A DNA stretch of 64,000 nucleotides from Haliea sp963974125 (lineage in GTDB: Bacteria > Pseudomonadota > Gammaproteobacteria > Pseudomonadales > Halieaceae). The stretch covers positions 1 to 64,000 of the forward strand of contig CAXBCH010000010.1 of assembly GCA_963974125.1 (NCBI GenBank), read 5' to 3'. The notes beneath the pieces are model-generated. The model made no database searches and had not been told where the DNA came from. It worked only from the letters and a program-made list of their open reading frames with translations. Positions 8,129 to 16,985 of the stretch are shown here, in pieces (position 1 is the first letter of the stretch; every line of letters starts with the position of its first letter). Both the position numbers and the translations under genes were made by a program.

Positions 8129-10576
8129 ATGAACGAGAGACATCCGACGACAGAATTGCAGCGCCGCAGGCTCAGCACCGCGGTAGTACTGGCAACGCTG
8201 ACAACGGCTGGCACGGTTGCCAATGCCCAGCTTGAAGAAGTGGTGGTAACAGCCCAGAAACGGGCCCAGAGCGCCAATGACGTGGGCATTACCATCAATG
8301 CCTTCACCGGCGACCAGCTTCGGGACTTCGGCGTGCTGACCGCGGAAGATATCGCCATGCTCACACCCGGGCTGACAGTGAATGAAACCGCTGCGACGGG
8401 TGTGCCCCTGTATACCATTCGCGGCGTCGGCTTTCAGGACTACTCAACAGCGGCATCCTCCACGGTCGGCATCTATTTTGATGAAGTCGCGATGCCCTAC
8501 ACGGTAATGACCCGCGGCCTGGTGTTCGACACTGAGCGGGTAGAGGTGCTGAAGGGTCCCCAGGGCGATCTCTATGGTCGCAATACCACCGCGGGCCAGA
8601 TCAATTTCATCAGCAACAAGCCCACCCGGGAGTTCGGTGCCGGTGTCACCGCGAGCTACGGCAGCTACTCGACCTTCGACCTGGAGGGCTTTGTTACCGG
8701 CGGCAACGACCTGGCACAGGGCCGGCTGGCGTTCAAGACCATCCAGTCCAGCGAGGGCTGGCAGAAGAGCGCAACCCGCGACGATGAGCTGGGAGAGAAA
8801 GATGCAACCGCGCTGCGCGGGATCGTCAATTTCGACCTCAGTGACACCGTGCGTTTCATGCTGAGCGCCCATTACGTCAAGGATGAATCGGAAAACAAGG
8901 CGAACACCGCCTATGGCGGCACGCCTTTTGGCCTGGGCGAGTTCACTAATCCCTACAGGCCCCTGAATGAGTACCTGCTGCCCAGCGGCAGCAATTTTGG
9001 CGAGACCCCGCCCTGGTATTCCACCGGTGACAACGAGGTCGCCGACTGGACCAACAGTTATACCAGCCCCATCACCGGCAAGACGTTTGACATCAGGCCC
9101 CAGCGCGACAACGAACTGACCGGCTTCGCGGCCCGCCTGGAGTGGGATATCGGCAGCATGACCCTGACCTCGGTCACGGGCTACAACGAATTCGAGCGCG
9201 AGGAAGCCAATGACTGGGACGGCGGTTTCTACAACGATTCCAGCAACATCAATACCACGGATCTGGAGGTATTTTCACAGGAACTGCGTCTTTCGGGAGA
9301 CACCGGCCCGATCAACTGGGTAGCGGGACTCTACTATGCCAAGGACGAAATGGATGAGTCCTATGACTATTTCATGTCTGACTCAGTGTTCGGTTTTGGC
9401 GCGGCTCCCTGGGGTGTAGATCTGTTCGCGGCGACGCCGATACTGCAACTTGATACCAGGTATAGCCAGGAAACCGAGTCGATCGCTGCGTTCGGTCACG
9501 TCGAGTGGCAGTTCACCGATGCCTGGCGCCTCACAGTCGGCGCCCGCTATACCGAAGAGGACAGGGACTGGGCCGGCTGTACCTTCGTCGCCGAGGACGG
9601 CAGCCTGGGGAACTTCCTCAATGCCAACTTCGGCTCCAGCCTGAGCCCGGGCGATTGCGGCACCATCAATGACGATCCGGCTTCGCCCGATTACATCTTT
9701 GCGGTCATCGGTACACCCCGGGTCAACGATGCCTTTCAGGTGTACGAGGATTCCATCAGCACTGATCGCTGGATGGGCAAAGTGGGGCTGGATTACGCGA
9801 TCAATGATGACATCCTGATGTATGGCATGGTGTCGGTGGGCTTCAAGTCCGGGGGCTTCAATGGCGCCAATTCCAATACGACTCAGCAGCTGGTGCCCTA
9901 TGACGAGGAAAAGCTGACTTCCTATGAAGTGGGCATGAAAGCGACATTGCTGGAAGGGCGGATGCAGCTTAATGCCGCCACCTTCTTCTATGACTACGAA
10001 GACAAGCAGGAACAGGATACTGCGGTGACTTTCGTCGGCAACATCTCCGGCCTCACCAATGTGCCCGAGTCCGAGATCACCGGTGCCGAAATTGATCTCA
10101 AGTGGCAGCCACTGACCGGCCTCAACGTCAGCCTGGGCGTGGCCTGGCTGGATACGGAAGTTACTAAGTGGAACGCGGTGGATCCCGACCAGAGCAGCTG
10201 GCCAGTCACGGTGCGTCGCGATGTCTCGGGCATTGAGCTGGCGCAGGCGCCGGAGTGGTCCTACGCCGGTCTGGTCAGCTACGAGTGGCCCCTGGCCAAC
10301 GGCCTGGTAATGGAAGTGGCCGGTGACGTCAGCTTCACCGACGATACCTCGGGTGGTGTTTCTCCCGAGAACGCGACCGAGGACTACACCCTGTTCAATG
10401 CACGCCTGGGAGTCGGCTCCGCTGATGGCCAGTGGCGCGCGCTGCTGTGGACGCGCAATCTCACCGACGAGGACTATTATCCCGCTGCCTACACCGGGGG
10501 CAATGGTCCCTTTGTACGCAGTTATGGCATGCCCCGCACCTACGGGGTGACGCTGAACTACAACTTCGGCCAATAG
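8129..10576 (+). CDS. TonB-dependent outer-membrane receptor
   Basis: An 815-residue receptor with a signal peptide (ending at VANAQ), a TonB-box-like segment directly after it (LEEVVVTAQKR), a plug domain (about residues 45-170, with VEVLKGPQGDLYGRNTTAG) and a beta-barrel ending in YGVTLNYNFGQ. The start at 8129 is supported by GAGGGG with 7-base spacing; ATGs at 8102 and 8123 are in frame but poorly placed. This subfamily, with the GVGFQDYSTA and YGRNTTAG motifs, is common beside aromatic and terpenoid catabolic genes in marine proteobacteria. The substrate is unknown but presumably feeds the hydrolases around it. Confidence 0.93.
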   Translation: MNERHPTTELQRRRLSTAVVLATLTTAGTVANAQLEEVVVTAQKRAQSANDVGITINAFTGDQLRDFGVLTAEDIAMLTPGLTVNETAATGVPLYTIRGVGFQDYSTAASSTVGIYFDEVAMPYTVMTRGLVFDTERVEVLKGPQGDLYGRNTTAGQINFISNKPTREFGAGVTASYGSYSTFDLEGFVTGGNDLAQGRLAFKTIQSSEGWQKSATRDDELGEKDATALRGIVNFDLSDTVRFMLSAHYVKDESENKANTAYGGTPFGLGEFTNPYRPLNEYLLPSGSNFGETPPWYSTGDNEVADWTNSYTSPITGKTFDIRPQRDNELTGFAARLEWDIGSMTLTSVTGYNEFEREEANDWDGGFYNDSSNINTTDLEVFSQELRLSGDTGPINWVAGLYYAKDEMDESYDYFMSDSVFGFGAAPWGVDLFAATPILQLDTRYSQETESIAAFGHVEWQFTDAWRLTVGARYTEEDRDWAGCTFVAEDGSLGNFLNANFGSSLSPGDCGTINDDPASPDYIFAVIGTPRVNDAFQVYEDSISTDRWMGKVGLDYAINDDILMYGMVSVGFKSGGFNGANSNTTQQLVPYDEEKLTSYEVGMKATLLEGRMQLNAATFFYDYEDKQEQDTAVTFVGNISGLTNVPESEITGAEIDLKWQPLTGLNVSLGVAWLDTEVTKWNAVDPDQSSWPVTVRRDVSGIELAQAPEWSYAGLVSYEWPLANGLVMEVAGDVSFTDDTSGGVSPENATEDYTLFNARLGVGSADGQWRALLWTRNLTDEDYYPAAYTGGNGPFVRSYGMPRTYGVTLNYNFGQ

Positions 10577-10587
10577 GATTCGGGAAC

Positions 10588-12036
10588 ATGGATGTAGCGG
10601 AATACCTGCGATACGACGGTCTGGGGCTGGCACAGCTGGTCCGTGACCGCGAGGTCACCGCGGCGGAACTGGCGGACTGTGCGCTGGCTTTGGCCGCAGA
10701 CTGGAATCCACGGATCAACGCGTTGGTAGAGGTCTTCGACGATACCGCTGCCAGTCTGGCGGCAACACCGCCGGATGCCGTTTTTACCGGGGTGCCGTTC
10801 CTGATCAAGGACCTGGTGCTGCAGGCCGAGGGCCGGCGCTGTGAGATGGGTTCCCGTCTCGGGGAAGGCCTGGTTGCGCCTGCCGACTCCGATCTCATGG
10901 CCCGTTTTCGGCAGGCGGGGCTGGTGACTGTGGGGCGGACAACGGTGCCAGAGATGGGGTACAACGTTGCCACCGAGACCGTGGCCTGTGGCGCCACCCG
11001 CAATCCCTGGGATGTGTCGCGCAGTCCCGGTGGTTCCAGCGGTGGCAGTGCCGCTGCGGTGGCCGCGGGGATCGTGCCGCTCGCCCACGCCAACGATGGT
11101 GGCGGTTCCATCCGCATTCCGGCGTCCTGTTGCGGACTGGTGGGGCTGAAGCCGGGTCGTGGGCGGGTTCCCATCGGCCCGGGTGCCGCCGACGGGCTCG
11201 GGGGCCTGGGTATCGAATTTGTGCTTACCCGCACGGTGCGCGACTGCGCAGCCATGCTGGACGCGGTGCAGGGTCCGGGCATCGGTGATCCCTATGTTAT
11301 TGCGCCACCGGATCGACCCTATGCAGAGTCCCTGCAGCTGCCGGCCGGGCTGCGCATTGCGTTTACCGCCGAGGCCTGGTCGGGGGTGCCGGTGGATCCC
11401 GCGATTCGCGCTGCCCTGGAGGCGATCGCAAGCCTGCTGGCCGGCATGGGGCACCGGGTGGAGGAAGCTGCGCCGGCACTGGATCCGGACCGTTTTGCCG
11501 AGGCCAACACCGATCTCTGGTCGGCCCACATTGCACACTGGGTGGTGGACATCTGTGCCGCCACCGGGCGCAAGGCCGACAGTGACAGCCTGGAACAGGC
11601 GACACTGGCGATTCACGAGCACGGCTTGCGCCTGTCGGCCGTGGATCTGCTGCACGCGGAGGACTATTTCAATCTGGTCAGCCGCGACTTCGGGCACTTT
11701 TTTACCCGCCACGATATCCTGGTGACACCGACGGTAGCCCAGCTGCCCTGGGCCATCGGCGAGCATGCGTCTACCGGAGGCAATTACACGGCTCGCAGCT
11801 GGACCGATCACGTCTTCCGCGAAGCCCCCTTTACCGCCGTGTTCAACGTCACCGGACAGCCGGCGATTTCCCTGCCCCTGGGGCGCAGCGAAAGTGGCCT
11901 GCCGTTCGGTATTCAGTTTGCCGCCAGTCACGGTCGCGAAGACCTGCTGCTGGCACTGGCCGCAAGCCTGGAGCAGGCACGGCCCTGGCCGCTGATCGCG
12001 GACCAGTCCATCCACCCAACCCAGACCCGGAGCTAA
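10588..12036 (+). CDS. amidase signature family hydrolase
   Basis: A 482-residue amidase with the Ser-cisSer-Lys triad in place: Lys74 (FLIKD), cis-Ser150 in GGSSGGS, and nucleophile Ser174 (GGGSIR). The spacing of 24 residues between the serines is that of the family. It starts 11 bases after the receptor gene. Indole-3-acetamide hydrolases and other arylacetamidases belong to this family, so in this island it may release indoleacetate or phenylacetate from amides. That is inference: amidase substrates cannot be read from sequence. Confidence 0.9.
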   Translation: MDVAEYLRYDGLGLAQLVRDREVTAAELADCALALAADWNPRINALVEVFDDTAASLAATPPDAVFTGVPFLIKDLVLQAEGRRCEMGSRLGEGLVAPADSDLMARFRQAGLVTVGRTTVPEMGYNVATETVACGATRNPWDVSRSPGGSSGGSAAAVAAGIVPLAHANDGGGSIRIPASCCGLVGLKPGRGRVPIGPGAADGLGGLGIEFVLTRTVRDCAAMLDAVQGPGIGDPYVIAPPDRPYAESLQLPAGLRIAFTAEAWSGVPVDPAIRAALEAIASLLAGMGHRVEEAAPALDPDRFAEANTDLWSAHIAHWVVDICAATGRKADSDSLEQATLAIHEHGLRLSAVDLLHAEDYFNLVSRDFGHFFTRHDILVTPTVAQLPWAIGEHASTGGNYTARSWTDHVFREAPFTAVFNVTGQPAISLPLGRSESGLPFGIQFAASHGREDLLLALAASLEQARPWPLIADQSIHPTQTRS

Positions 12037-12040
12037 CGCC

Positions 12041-13165
12041 ATGCAGGCCGCTACCCGCAGAACGGGCTTCGTCGCCCACGAACTCTACATGTGGCACAAC
12101 ACTGGCAATTACGCCGGGCCGATGCCCTATGGCAATCCGGTGCAACCGGATACCCATGCAGAAAACCCGGAAACCAAGCGCCGCTTCCGCAACCTGCTGG
12201 AGGTGGCCGGCCTGACCCCGCAGCTCCATGCCATCGCACCGCGAGAGGCCACGGAGGAGGAAATCCTGCGCTTTCATACCCGCGAGCACCTGGAGAAAGT
12301 CAGGGCGCTGAGCGCGGACGTCGGGGGCGATGCCGGTCCGTTTACTCCCCTGGGGCGGGGCAGCTACGAGATCGCCATGCTCTCGGCGGGCGGAGTGCTG
12401 GCGGCACTGGAGGCCCTGATGGCAGGGGAGATCGACAATGCCTATGCCCTGGTACGGCCTCCAGGTCACCATGCGCTGGCGGACATGGGCATGGGCTTTT
12501 GCCTGTTCGGCAATGCTGCCATTGCCGGCTTCCACGCCTTCGAGCAGTTCGGGCTTGAACGCGTTGCCTTTGTCGACTGGGACGTACACCACGGCAACGG
12601 TACCCAGAGCGCGTTCTACGATGACCCGCGGGCGCTGACCATCTCGGTGCACCAGGACAACTGTTTCCCGCCCGATTCCGGCTACCGGCACGAAAACGGC
12701 ACCGGCGCCGGAACCGGCTTCAATATCAACGTGCCGCTGCCCCCCGGTAGCGGCGTCGGTGCCTACGAGGAGGCCTGGGATCGGGTGGTGATACCTGCGC
12801 TCGACCGCTTCAAGCCGCAGCTGATCGTCGTGCCCTCGGGTTTCGATGCCGGCGCCTATGATCCGCTGGGGCGCATGCAGATGCACAGCGACGGCTACCG
12901 CAGCCTGACCCGCAAGCTGCTTGACGCCGCGAATCGCCACTGTGACGGCAGGCTGCTGATGTGCCACGAGGGCGGTTACAACACCTGGACCGTGCCCTTC
13001 TTCGGGCTGGCGGTCATGGAGGAGCTCAGTGGCGTCGTCACTGGTACCGTCGACCCCTTTCTGGAGATGCATGCAGCGCTCGGTGGCCAGGACCTGCAGC
13101 CGCACCAGGCCGAGGCCATCGCTTTGGCGGAAGCCCTGCTGGAGACGCTGCCGTGCCAGGACTGA
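12041..13165 (+). CDS. histone-deacetylase-like (acetylpolyamine amidohydrolase family) zinc deacetylase
   Basis: A 374-residue class II HDAC-type enzyme. The active site is complete: tandem His143-His144 (RPPGHHA), zinc ligands Asp181 and His183 (DWDVHHGNGT) and Asp269 (PSGFDAG). Bacterial members remove acyl groups from N-acylated amines such as acetylpolyamines. It starts 4 bases after the amidase. Here it could free an arylethylamine or related amine from an N-acyl precursor before the amine dehydrogenase acts, although that enzyme is periplasmic and this one lacks a signal peptide. The function is inferred. Confidence 0.88.
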   Translation: MQAATRRTGFVAHELYMWHNTGNYAGPMPYGNPVQPDTHAENPETKRRFRNLLEVAGLTPQLHAIAPREATEEEILRFHTREHLEKVRALSADVGGDAGPFTPLGRGSYEIAMLSAGGVLAALEALMAGEIDNAYALVRPPGHHALADMGMGFCLFGNAAIAGFHAFEQFGLERVAFVDWDVHHGNGTQSAFYDDPRALTISVHQDNCFPPDSGYRHENGTGAGTGFNINVPLPPGSGVGAYEEAWDRVVIPALDRFKPQLIVVPSGFDAGAYDPLGRMQMHSDGYRSLTRKLLDAANRHCDGRLLMCHEGGYNTWTVPFFGLAVMEELSGVVTGTVDPFLEMHAALGGQDLQPHQAEAIALAEALLETLPCQD

Positions 13166-13202
13166 GCTGCCCGAGAGCCACATCGCCGCCGGAGACACGC
13201 TG

Positions 13203-13574
13203 ATGGCACGCGCAGAGCCACTGGCGGCGGTGCAGGCCGTGATCCAGTCCTACATCGATGCCTGTGCCCGCGGCGACGTGCTGGCACTGCGGGCCCTGTT
13301 CCATCACTCGGCGATATTGAGCGGCTACCTGGCGGGAGAACTCGTCACCGGCAGCCCGGAACCCTTTTTCACCGCGGTAGGGGCCAATCCGGCGCCGGTT
13401 GACTCGGGTTTGCGCTACGAGGCCCGGATTGATACTGTGCATATCGATGGCCGCATCGCGACGGCCGTACTGCGGGAGACGGGGTACCTGGGCATGGACT
13501 TCGTCAACCATTTCCAGTTGCTGGAAATCGATGGCCAGTGGCATATTGTGGCCAAGTTGTTTGAGTCCTTGTAA
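13203..13574 (+). CDS. NTF2-like / lumazine-binding-like small protein
   Basis: A 123-residue protein of the SnoaL/NTF2 fold (segments YIDACARGDVLALRALFH and FQLLEIDGQWHIVAKLF are typical of the putative lumazine-binding subgroup). The start is the ATG of MARAEPLAAV, 37 bases after the deacetylase gene; the frame is open further upstream but would overlap it. Its role is unknown. Such proteins often sit in catabolic operons as isomerases, dehydratases or accessory proteins. Confidence 0.75.
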   Translation: MARAEPLAAVQAVIQSYIDACARGDVLALRALFHHSAILSGYLAGELVTGSPEPFFTAVGANPAPVDSGLRYEARIDTVHIDGRIATAVLRETGYLGMDFVNHFQLLEIDGQWHIVAKLFESL

Positions 13575-13592
13575 TCGGGTGTAGCCATTGCC

Positions 13593-15308
13593 ATGAGACC
13601 TGCCGGCCGGAGCGAGCTGGAATCGCTGTATTTCGAGTATCCCGAGTATCCCTTCCGCAAGCCAGCAGAGCTCGACGGTGCCAGGCCCCGGCACCCGGTC
13701 ATCATTGCCGGTGCCGGACCGGTCGGTTTGACGGCGGCGCTGGCGCTGGCGCGACTGGGCGTGGCTTCGGTGGTGGTGGAGAAGAAAAACACCGTCAACG
13801 ACGGCAGCCGCGCAATCTGCATTTCCCGCTACAGTTTCGAGACCCTGCAACAGCTCGGTGTGGTCGCGCGCTTCGAGGCCAGGGGCCTGGGCTGGACCAG
13901 CGGCCGCTGCTATTTCCGTGACCAGCTCATTTACCAGTTTTCGATGCCGCACTCGGAAGACGAGCGGTTCCTGCCGATGTACAACATCCAGCAACAGTAC
14001 ATCGAGCAATTCCTCATCGACGCGGCCGCCGACTATCCCGGGCTGATCGATATTCGCTGGCTGTCCGAGGTGGCTGCCGTCAGCCAGGACGAAGCCGGTG
14101 TGGAACTCGATATTGTCACGCCGCAGGGCAGCTATCCGCTGCGGGGGCAATACCTGCTCGCGGCCGATGGCGCCCGCAGCACCGTGCGCAATCTGCTCGG
14201 GCTGCGTCTCAATGGCCGCAATCTGCCGGGCAACTACGTGATCGCGGATGTGCGCATGGATCACGACTTTCCCACCGAGCGCCGGTCCTTTTTCGAGTCT
14301 TCCGCCAACCCCGAGGCCACGATTCTCATTCACCGGCAGCCGGACAATATCTGGCGGGTGGACTGGCAGGTACCCGCGGACGCGGATCTGGAGGATGCGG
14401 TAGCGGAAGCCACCGTACGGGAGCGGGTAGCGGCCATCCTCGCCATGATCGGTCACCGGGGCGAGTGGGAACTGGAGTGGTGGAGCATCTATACCGCCAA
14501 TACCCTGTGCCTGGATGACTATCGCCACCAGCGGGTGCTGTTTATTGGCGACTCCGGCCATATTGTGCCGATTTTTGGGGTTCGGGGGCTCAACAATGGC
14601 ATCGCCGATGCGGTCAATGCGGCCTGGAAGCTGGCCTACGCGTTGCAGGGCCGGGCCGGTACGGGCCTGCTGGACAGTTTCACGCCCGAGCGGCGGGGCG
14701 CGACCCTGGATGTGTTCCGCAATGCCGGCAAGAGCTCCCGTTTCATGACGCCGCCCAGCCGGGGTTACAGCCTCATGCGCAAGGCGGTACTGGAGCTGGC
14801 GCTGACCGAGGACTTCGCGAAGCCGTTTGTTGATCCGCGCCAGGTACAGCCCTGGATCTACGATGACAGCCCGCTGACCAGCGCCGACACAGCGGACGAG
14901 GACTTCGACGCCGGCCCGCCACCCGGTGCGCCCCTGCAGAATGTCCGCCTGGGAGAGAACGATTTCCTGCTGGACCACATCGGCCCGGGTTTTACCGTGC
15001 TCTATTTCGCCGGTTCAGTCGAGTGCGATGCCGAGGTCGCCGGCCTGATGCCCGGCCTGCGAATGATGGATCCTGACTTGCGCGTGCTGGTGGCGACGCG
15101 GGAGGAGAGTGGCGGGGGAGTGGCGGGGGAGCAGTGCCTGCCCGACCCGTCGCGGCACCTCGCGGGCGTCTATGGTGCGGAGCCCGGTACCCTGTACCTG
15201 GTGCGCCCCGACCGCCATGTCGCCGGGCGCTGGCGGCACCCGGACGAAAGCACCGTCACCGCTGCCCTGCACCGGGCCCTGGGAGAGTCGCATGAAGCAG
15301 ACGCTTGA
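13593..15308 (+). CDS. FAD-dependent aromatic monooxygenase (MhaA/MhpA type), copy 1
   Basis: A 571-residue flavoprotein hydroxylase. It has an N-terminal FAD-binding GAGPVG (residues 40-45), the middle LLAADGARS stretch, the second FAD motif GDSGHIVPIFG and a C-terminal thioredoxin-like domain, the layout of phenol-type hydroxylases. It overlaps a small DUF2783 gene, the same pairing as the 3-hydroxyphenylacetate 6-hydroxylase MhaA with its small coupling protein MhaB in Pseudomonas. It converges on hmgA. Likely it hydroxylates a hydroxyphenylacetate or similar phenol towards homogentisate. It differs clearly from copy 2 in the GD motif (GDSGHIVPIFG against GDAAHQVSPFG), so the two probably take different substrates. 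Confidence 0.85.
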   Translation: MRPAGRSELESLYFEYPEYPFRKPAELDGARPRHPVIIAGAGPVGLTAALALARLGVASVVVEKKNTVNDGSRAICISRYSFETLQQLGVVARFEARGLGWTSGRCYFRDQLIYQFSMPHSEDERFLPMYNIQQQYIEQFLIDAAADYPGLIDIRWLSEVAAVSQDEAGVELDIVTPQGSYPLRGQYLLAADGARSTVRNLLGLRLNGRNLPGNYVIADVRMDHDFPTERRSFFESSANPEATILIHRQPDNIWRVDWQVPADADLEDAVAEATVRERVAAILAMIGHRGEWELEWWSIYTANTLCLDDYRHQRVLFIGDSGHIVPIFGVRGLNNGIADAVNAAWKLAYALQGRAGTGLLDSFTPERRGATLDVFRNAGKSSRFMTPPSRGYSLMRKAVLELALTEDFAKPFVDPRQVQPWIYDDSPLTSADTADEDFDAGPPPGAPLQNVRLGENDFLLDHIGPGFTVLYFAGSVECDAEVAGLMPGLRMMDPDLRVLVATREESGGGVAGEQCLPDPSRHLAGVYGAEPGTLYLVRPDRHVAGRWRHPDESTVTAALHRALGESHEADA

Positions 15309-15474
15309 ATTCGCCGAACTGGAACAGGTCTACGACCTGCTGGCGGAAGCCATTGACGAAGCCGGGCCCGAGCAGGAGGCCGTGTTCCTGGCGAAGCTGG
15401 CGCTGCTGCTGGCCCGGCAGGTCCCGGATGTGGATTGCATCCGGGAGGCTATCGCCGCGGCGCTCAGGACTTGA
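15292..15474 (+). CDS. DUF2783 small protein, probable monooxygenase coupling partner, copy 1
   Basis: A 60-residue acidic protein related to the DUF2783 family (pattern of AxLAEAI, then FLAKLALLLARQVPD). It starts inside the end of the flavin monooxygenase gene (17-base overlap) behind GGGAGAG, so the pair is translationally coupled. Its 3' end overlaps the 3' end of the opposing hmgA gene by 11 bases. MhaB of Pseudomonas, a coupling protein of about 7.5 kDa, is the closest functional analogue I know. The link rests on size, position and pairing. Confidence 0.75.
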   Translation: MKQTLEFAELEQVYDLLAEAIDEAGPEQEAVFLAKLALLLARQVPDVDCIREAIAAALRT

Positions 15475-16774
15475 ACTGTTTGCCGATTCCGTCCCAGCAG
15501 CGGATGTAATCCCGCTGGCGCAGTTCCGTGTCCAGGGCCCAGGGCGTGGGCTGGAACAGGTAGCGCGACTCCAGCATGAAGGCGAGGGTATTCTGGTAGC
15601 GGTCCGGCACCAGTTCCACCGAGCTCGCCTTCTCGAATACCGCTGCTTCCGGGCCGTGTGGCGACATGCAGTTGTGCAGGCTGCTGCCGCCGGGCACGAA
15701 GCCTTCCTCCTTGGCATCGTAGACCCCTTCAATGAGCCCCATGTATTCGCTCATGATGTTGCGGTGGTACCAGGGCGGGCGGAAGGTGTCTTCCGCCACC
15801 ATCCAGCGCGGCGGGAAGATCACGAAGTCGAGGTTGGCTACGCCGGCCGTGTCGGAGGGCGAAGTCAGCACCGTGTAAATACTGGGATCGGGGTGATCGT
15901 AGCTCACCGACCCCATGACGTTGAAGCGTGACAGCGTGTACTTGTAGGGGGCCGAGTTGCCGGTCCAGGCCACCACGTCCAGCGGCGAGTGGCCGATGGC
16001 GGCACGGTACAGGTGGCCGCCGAACTTGCACAGCAGTTCAAAGTCGCCCTCGATATCCTCATAGGCCGCCACCGGGTACTGGAAATCGCGGTCATTGGCG
16101 AAGCCGTTGGCGCCGACCGGGCCGCGCTCGGGCAACGTAAGAGAGGCCCCGTAGTTCTCGCAGATGTAGCCCCTGACGGGGCCGGCCGGCAGGTCGACCG
16201 CGAACTTCATGCCCCGGGGCACCACGGCGATGTCGCCGGGTTGCAGGTGCAGGCGCCCGCACTCGGTGCGCAGCAGCAGCTCACCCTGTTGCGGGATGAA
16301 CAGCCACTCGCCATCCGCTGAATAGAAATAGCGCTGGCCCATCGACTCGCTGGCTGCGTACAGGTGAATGCCGATGCCCGTCTGTGCCAGCGCATCGCCG
16401 CAGGTGGCAATGGTCGTCATGCCGTCCAGCAGGTCGACGCCGGCAGCGGGCAGGGGCAGCGGATCCCAGCGCAGCATGTTCGGTGGTGTCGGCCCCGCCA
16501 GCGGCCCCGTCTGGATTCTCTGGCCAGTGCCGGTGCAGGGCTCGTAGTCACCCTGCACCACCGAGGGGCGTATCCGGTACAGCCAGGTGCGGCGATTGGC
16601 GGCGCGGGGCGCAGTGAATGCGGTGCTGCTGAACTGCTCCGCATACAAGCCGTGGTTGACGCGCTGTGGACTGAAGCGCCCGATCGGCAGGGCGCCGGCG
16701 AGAGCCTCGGTTTCGTGTTCGTTGCCAAAACCGGTGAGGTAGCTGAGTTCGGAGGTCTGTGTGTTTGCTGTCAT
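15464..16774 (-). CDS. hmgA: homogentisate 1,2-dioxygenase
   Basis: A 436-residue ring-cleaving dioxygenase that converts homogentisate to maleylacetoacetate. The iron ligands of the family are all present: His337, Glu343 (WYHRNIMSEYMG) and His373 (MSPHGPE), two residues on from the human enzyme (335/341/371). I take the ATG at 16774 as start; an in-frame TTG at 16792 overlaps the preceding gene. It is the third gene of a minus-strand unit: monooxygenase copy 2, DUF2783 copy 2, hmgA. The later enzymes, maleylacetoacetate isomerase and fumarylacetoacetase, are not in the window. Confidence 0.97.
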   Translation of the reverse strand: MTANTQTSELSYLTGFGNEHETEALAGALPIGRFSPQRVNHGLYAEQFSSTAFTAPRAANRRTWLYRIRPSVVQGDYEPCTGTGQRIQTGPLAGPTPPNMLRWDPLPLPAAGVDLLDGMTTIATCGDALAQTGIGIHLYAASESMGQRYFYSADGEWLFIPQQGELLLRTECGRLHLQPGDIAVVPRGMKFAVDLPAGPVRGYICENYGASLTLPERGPVGANGFANDRDFQYPVAAYEDIEGDFELLCKFGGHLYRAAIGHSPLDVVAWTGNSAPYKYTLSRFNVMGSVSYDHPDPSIYTVLTSPSDTAGVANLDFVIFPPRWMVAEDTFRPPWYHRNIMSEYMGLIEGVYDAKEEGFVPGGSSLHNCMSPHGPEAAVFEKASSVELVPDRYQNTLAFMLESRYLFQPTPWALDTELRQRDYIRCWDGIGKQFKS

Positions 16775-16781
16775 CGGGGCA

Positions 16782-16985
16782 TCACTCTTCAAGGTGGACC
16801 TGGCCGGCGATTGCCAGCGCCTGCTCCAGGATGTGTTGGTCGCCGACCTGGTTCGCCAGGAGCAGAATCAGGCGGGCATTGATGGCCGCGCTTTCGGCAT
16901 CGCTGCGGTCCCGATGGATCTCGGCCAGTGCAGCGTAGAAGGCATCGGCGTTGCTAAAATTGCTGTCGGTGATCAGTGTGCTCAT
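16782..16985 (-). CDS. DUF2783 small protein, probable monooxygenase coupling partner, copy 2
   Basis: A 67-residue protein fitting the DUF2783 pattern well (DAFYAALAEIH, then ESAAINARLILLLANQVGD). Its ATG overlaps the stop of the upstream monooxygenase (ATGA), and it ends 7 bases before the hmgA start. It shares the ALLLAxQVxD core with copy 1. Its proposed role is as the MhaB-like partner of monooxygenase copy 2. Confidence 0.82.
   Translation of the reverse strand: MSTLITDSNFSNADAFYAALAEIHRDRSDAESAAINARLILLLANQVGDQHILEQALAIAGQVHLEE

Noticed and set aside
13038..14978. Long minus-strand open frame (646 codons) over monooxygenase copy 1
   Set aside because: Antisense shadow without recognisable motifs; the plus-strand gene has complete FAD motifs.
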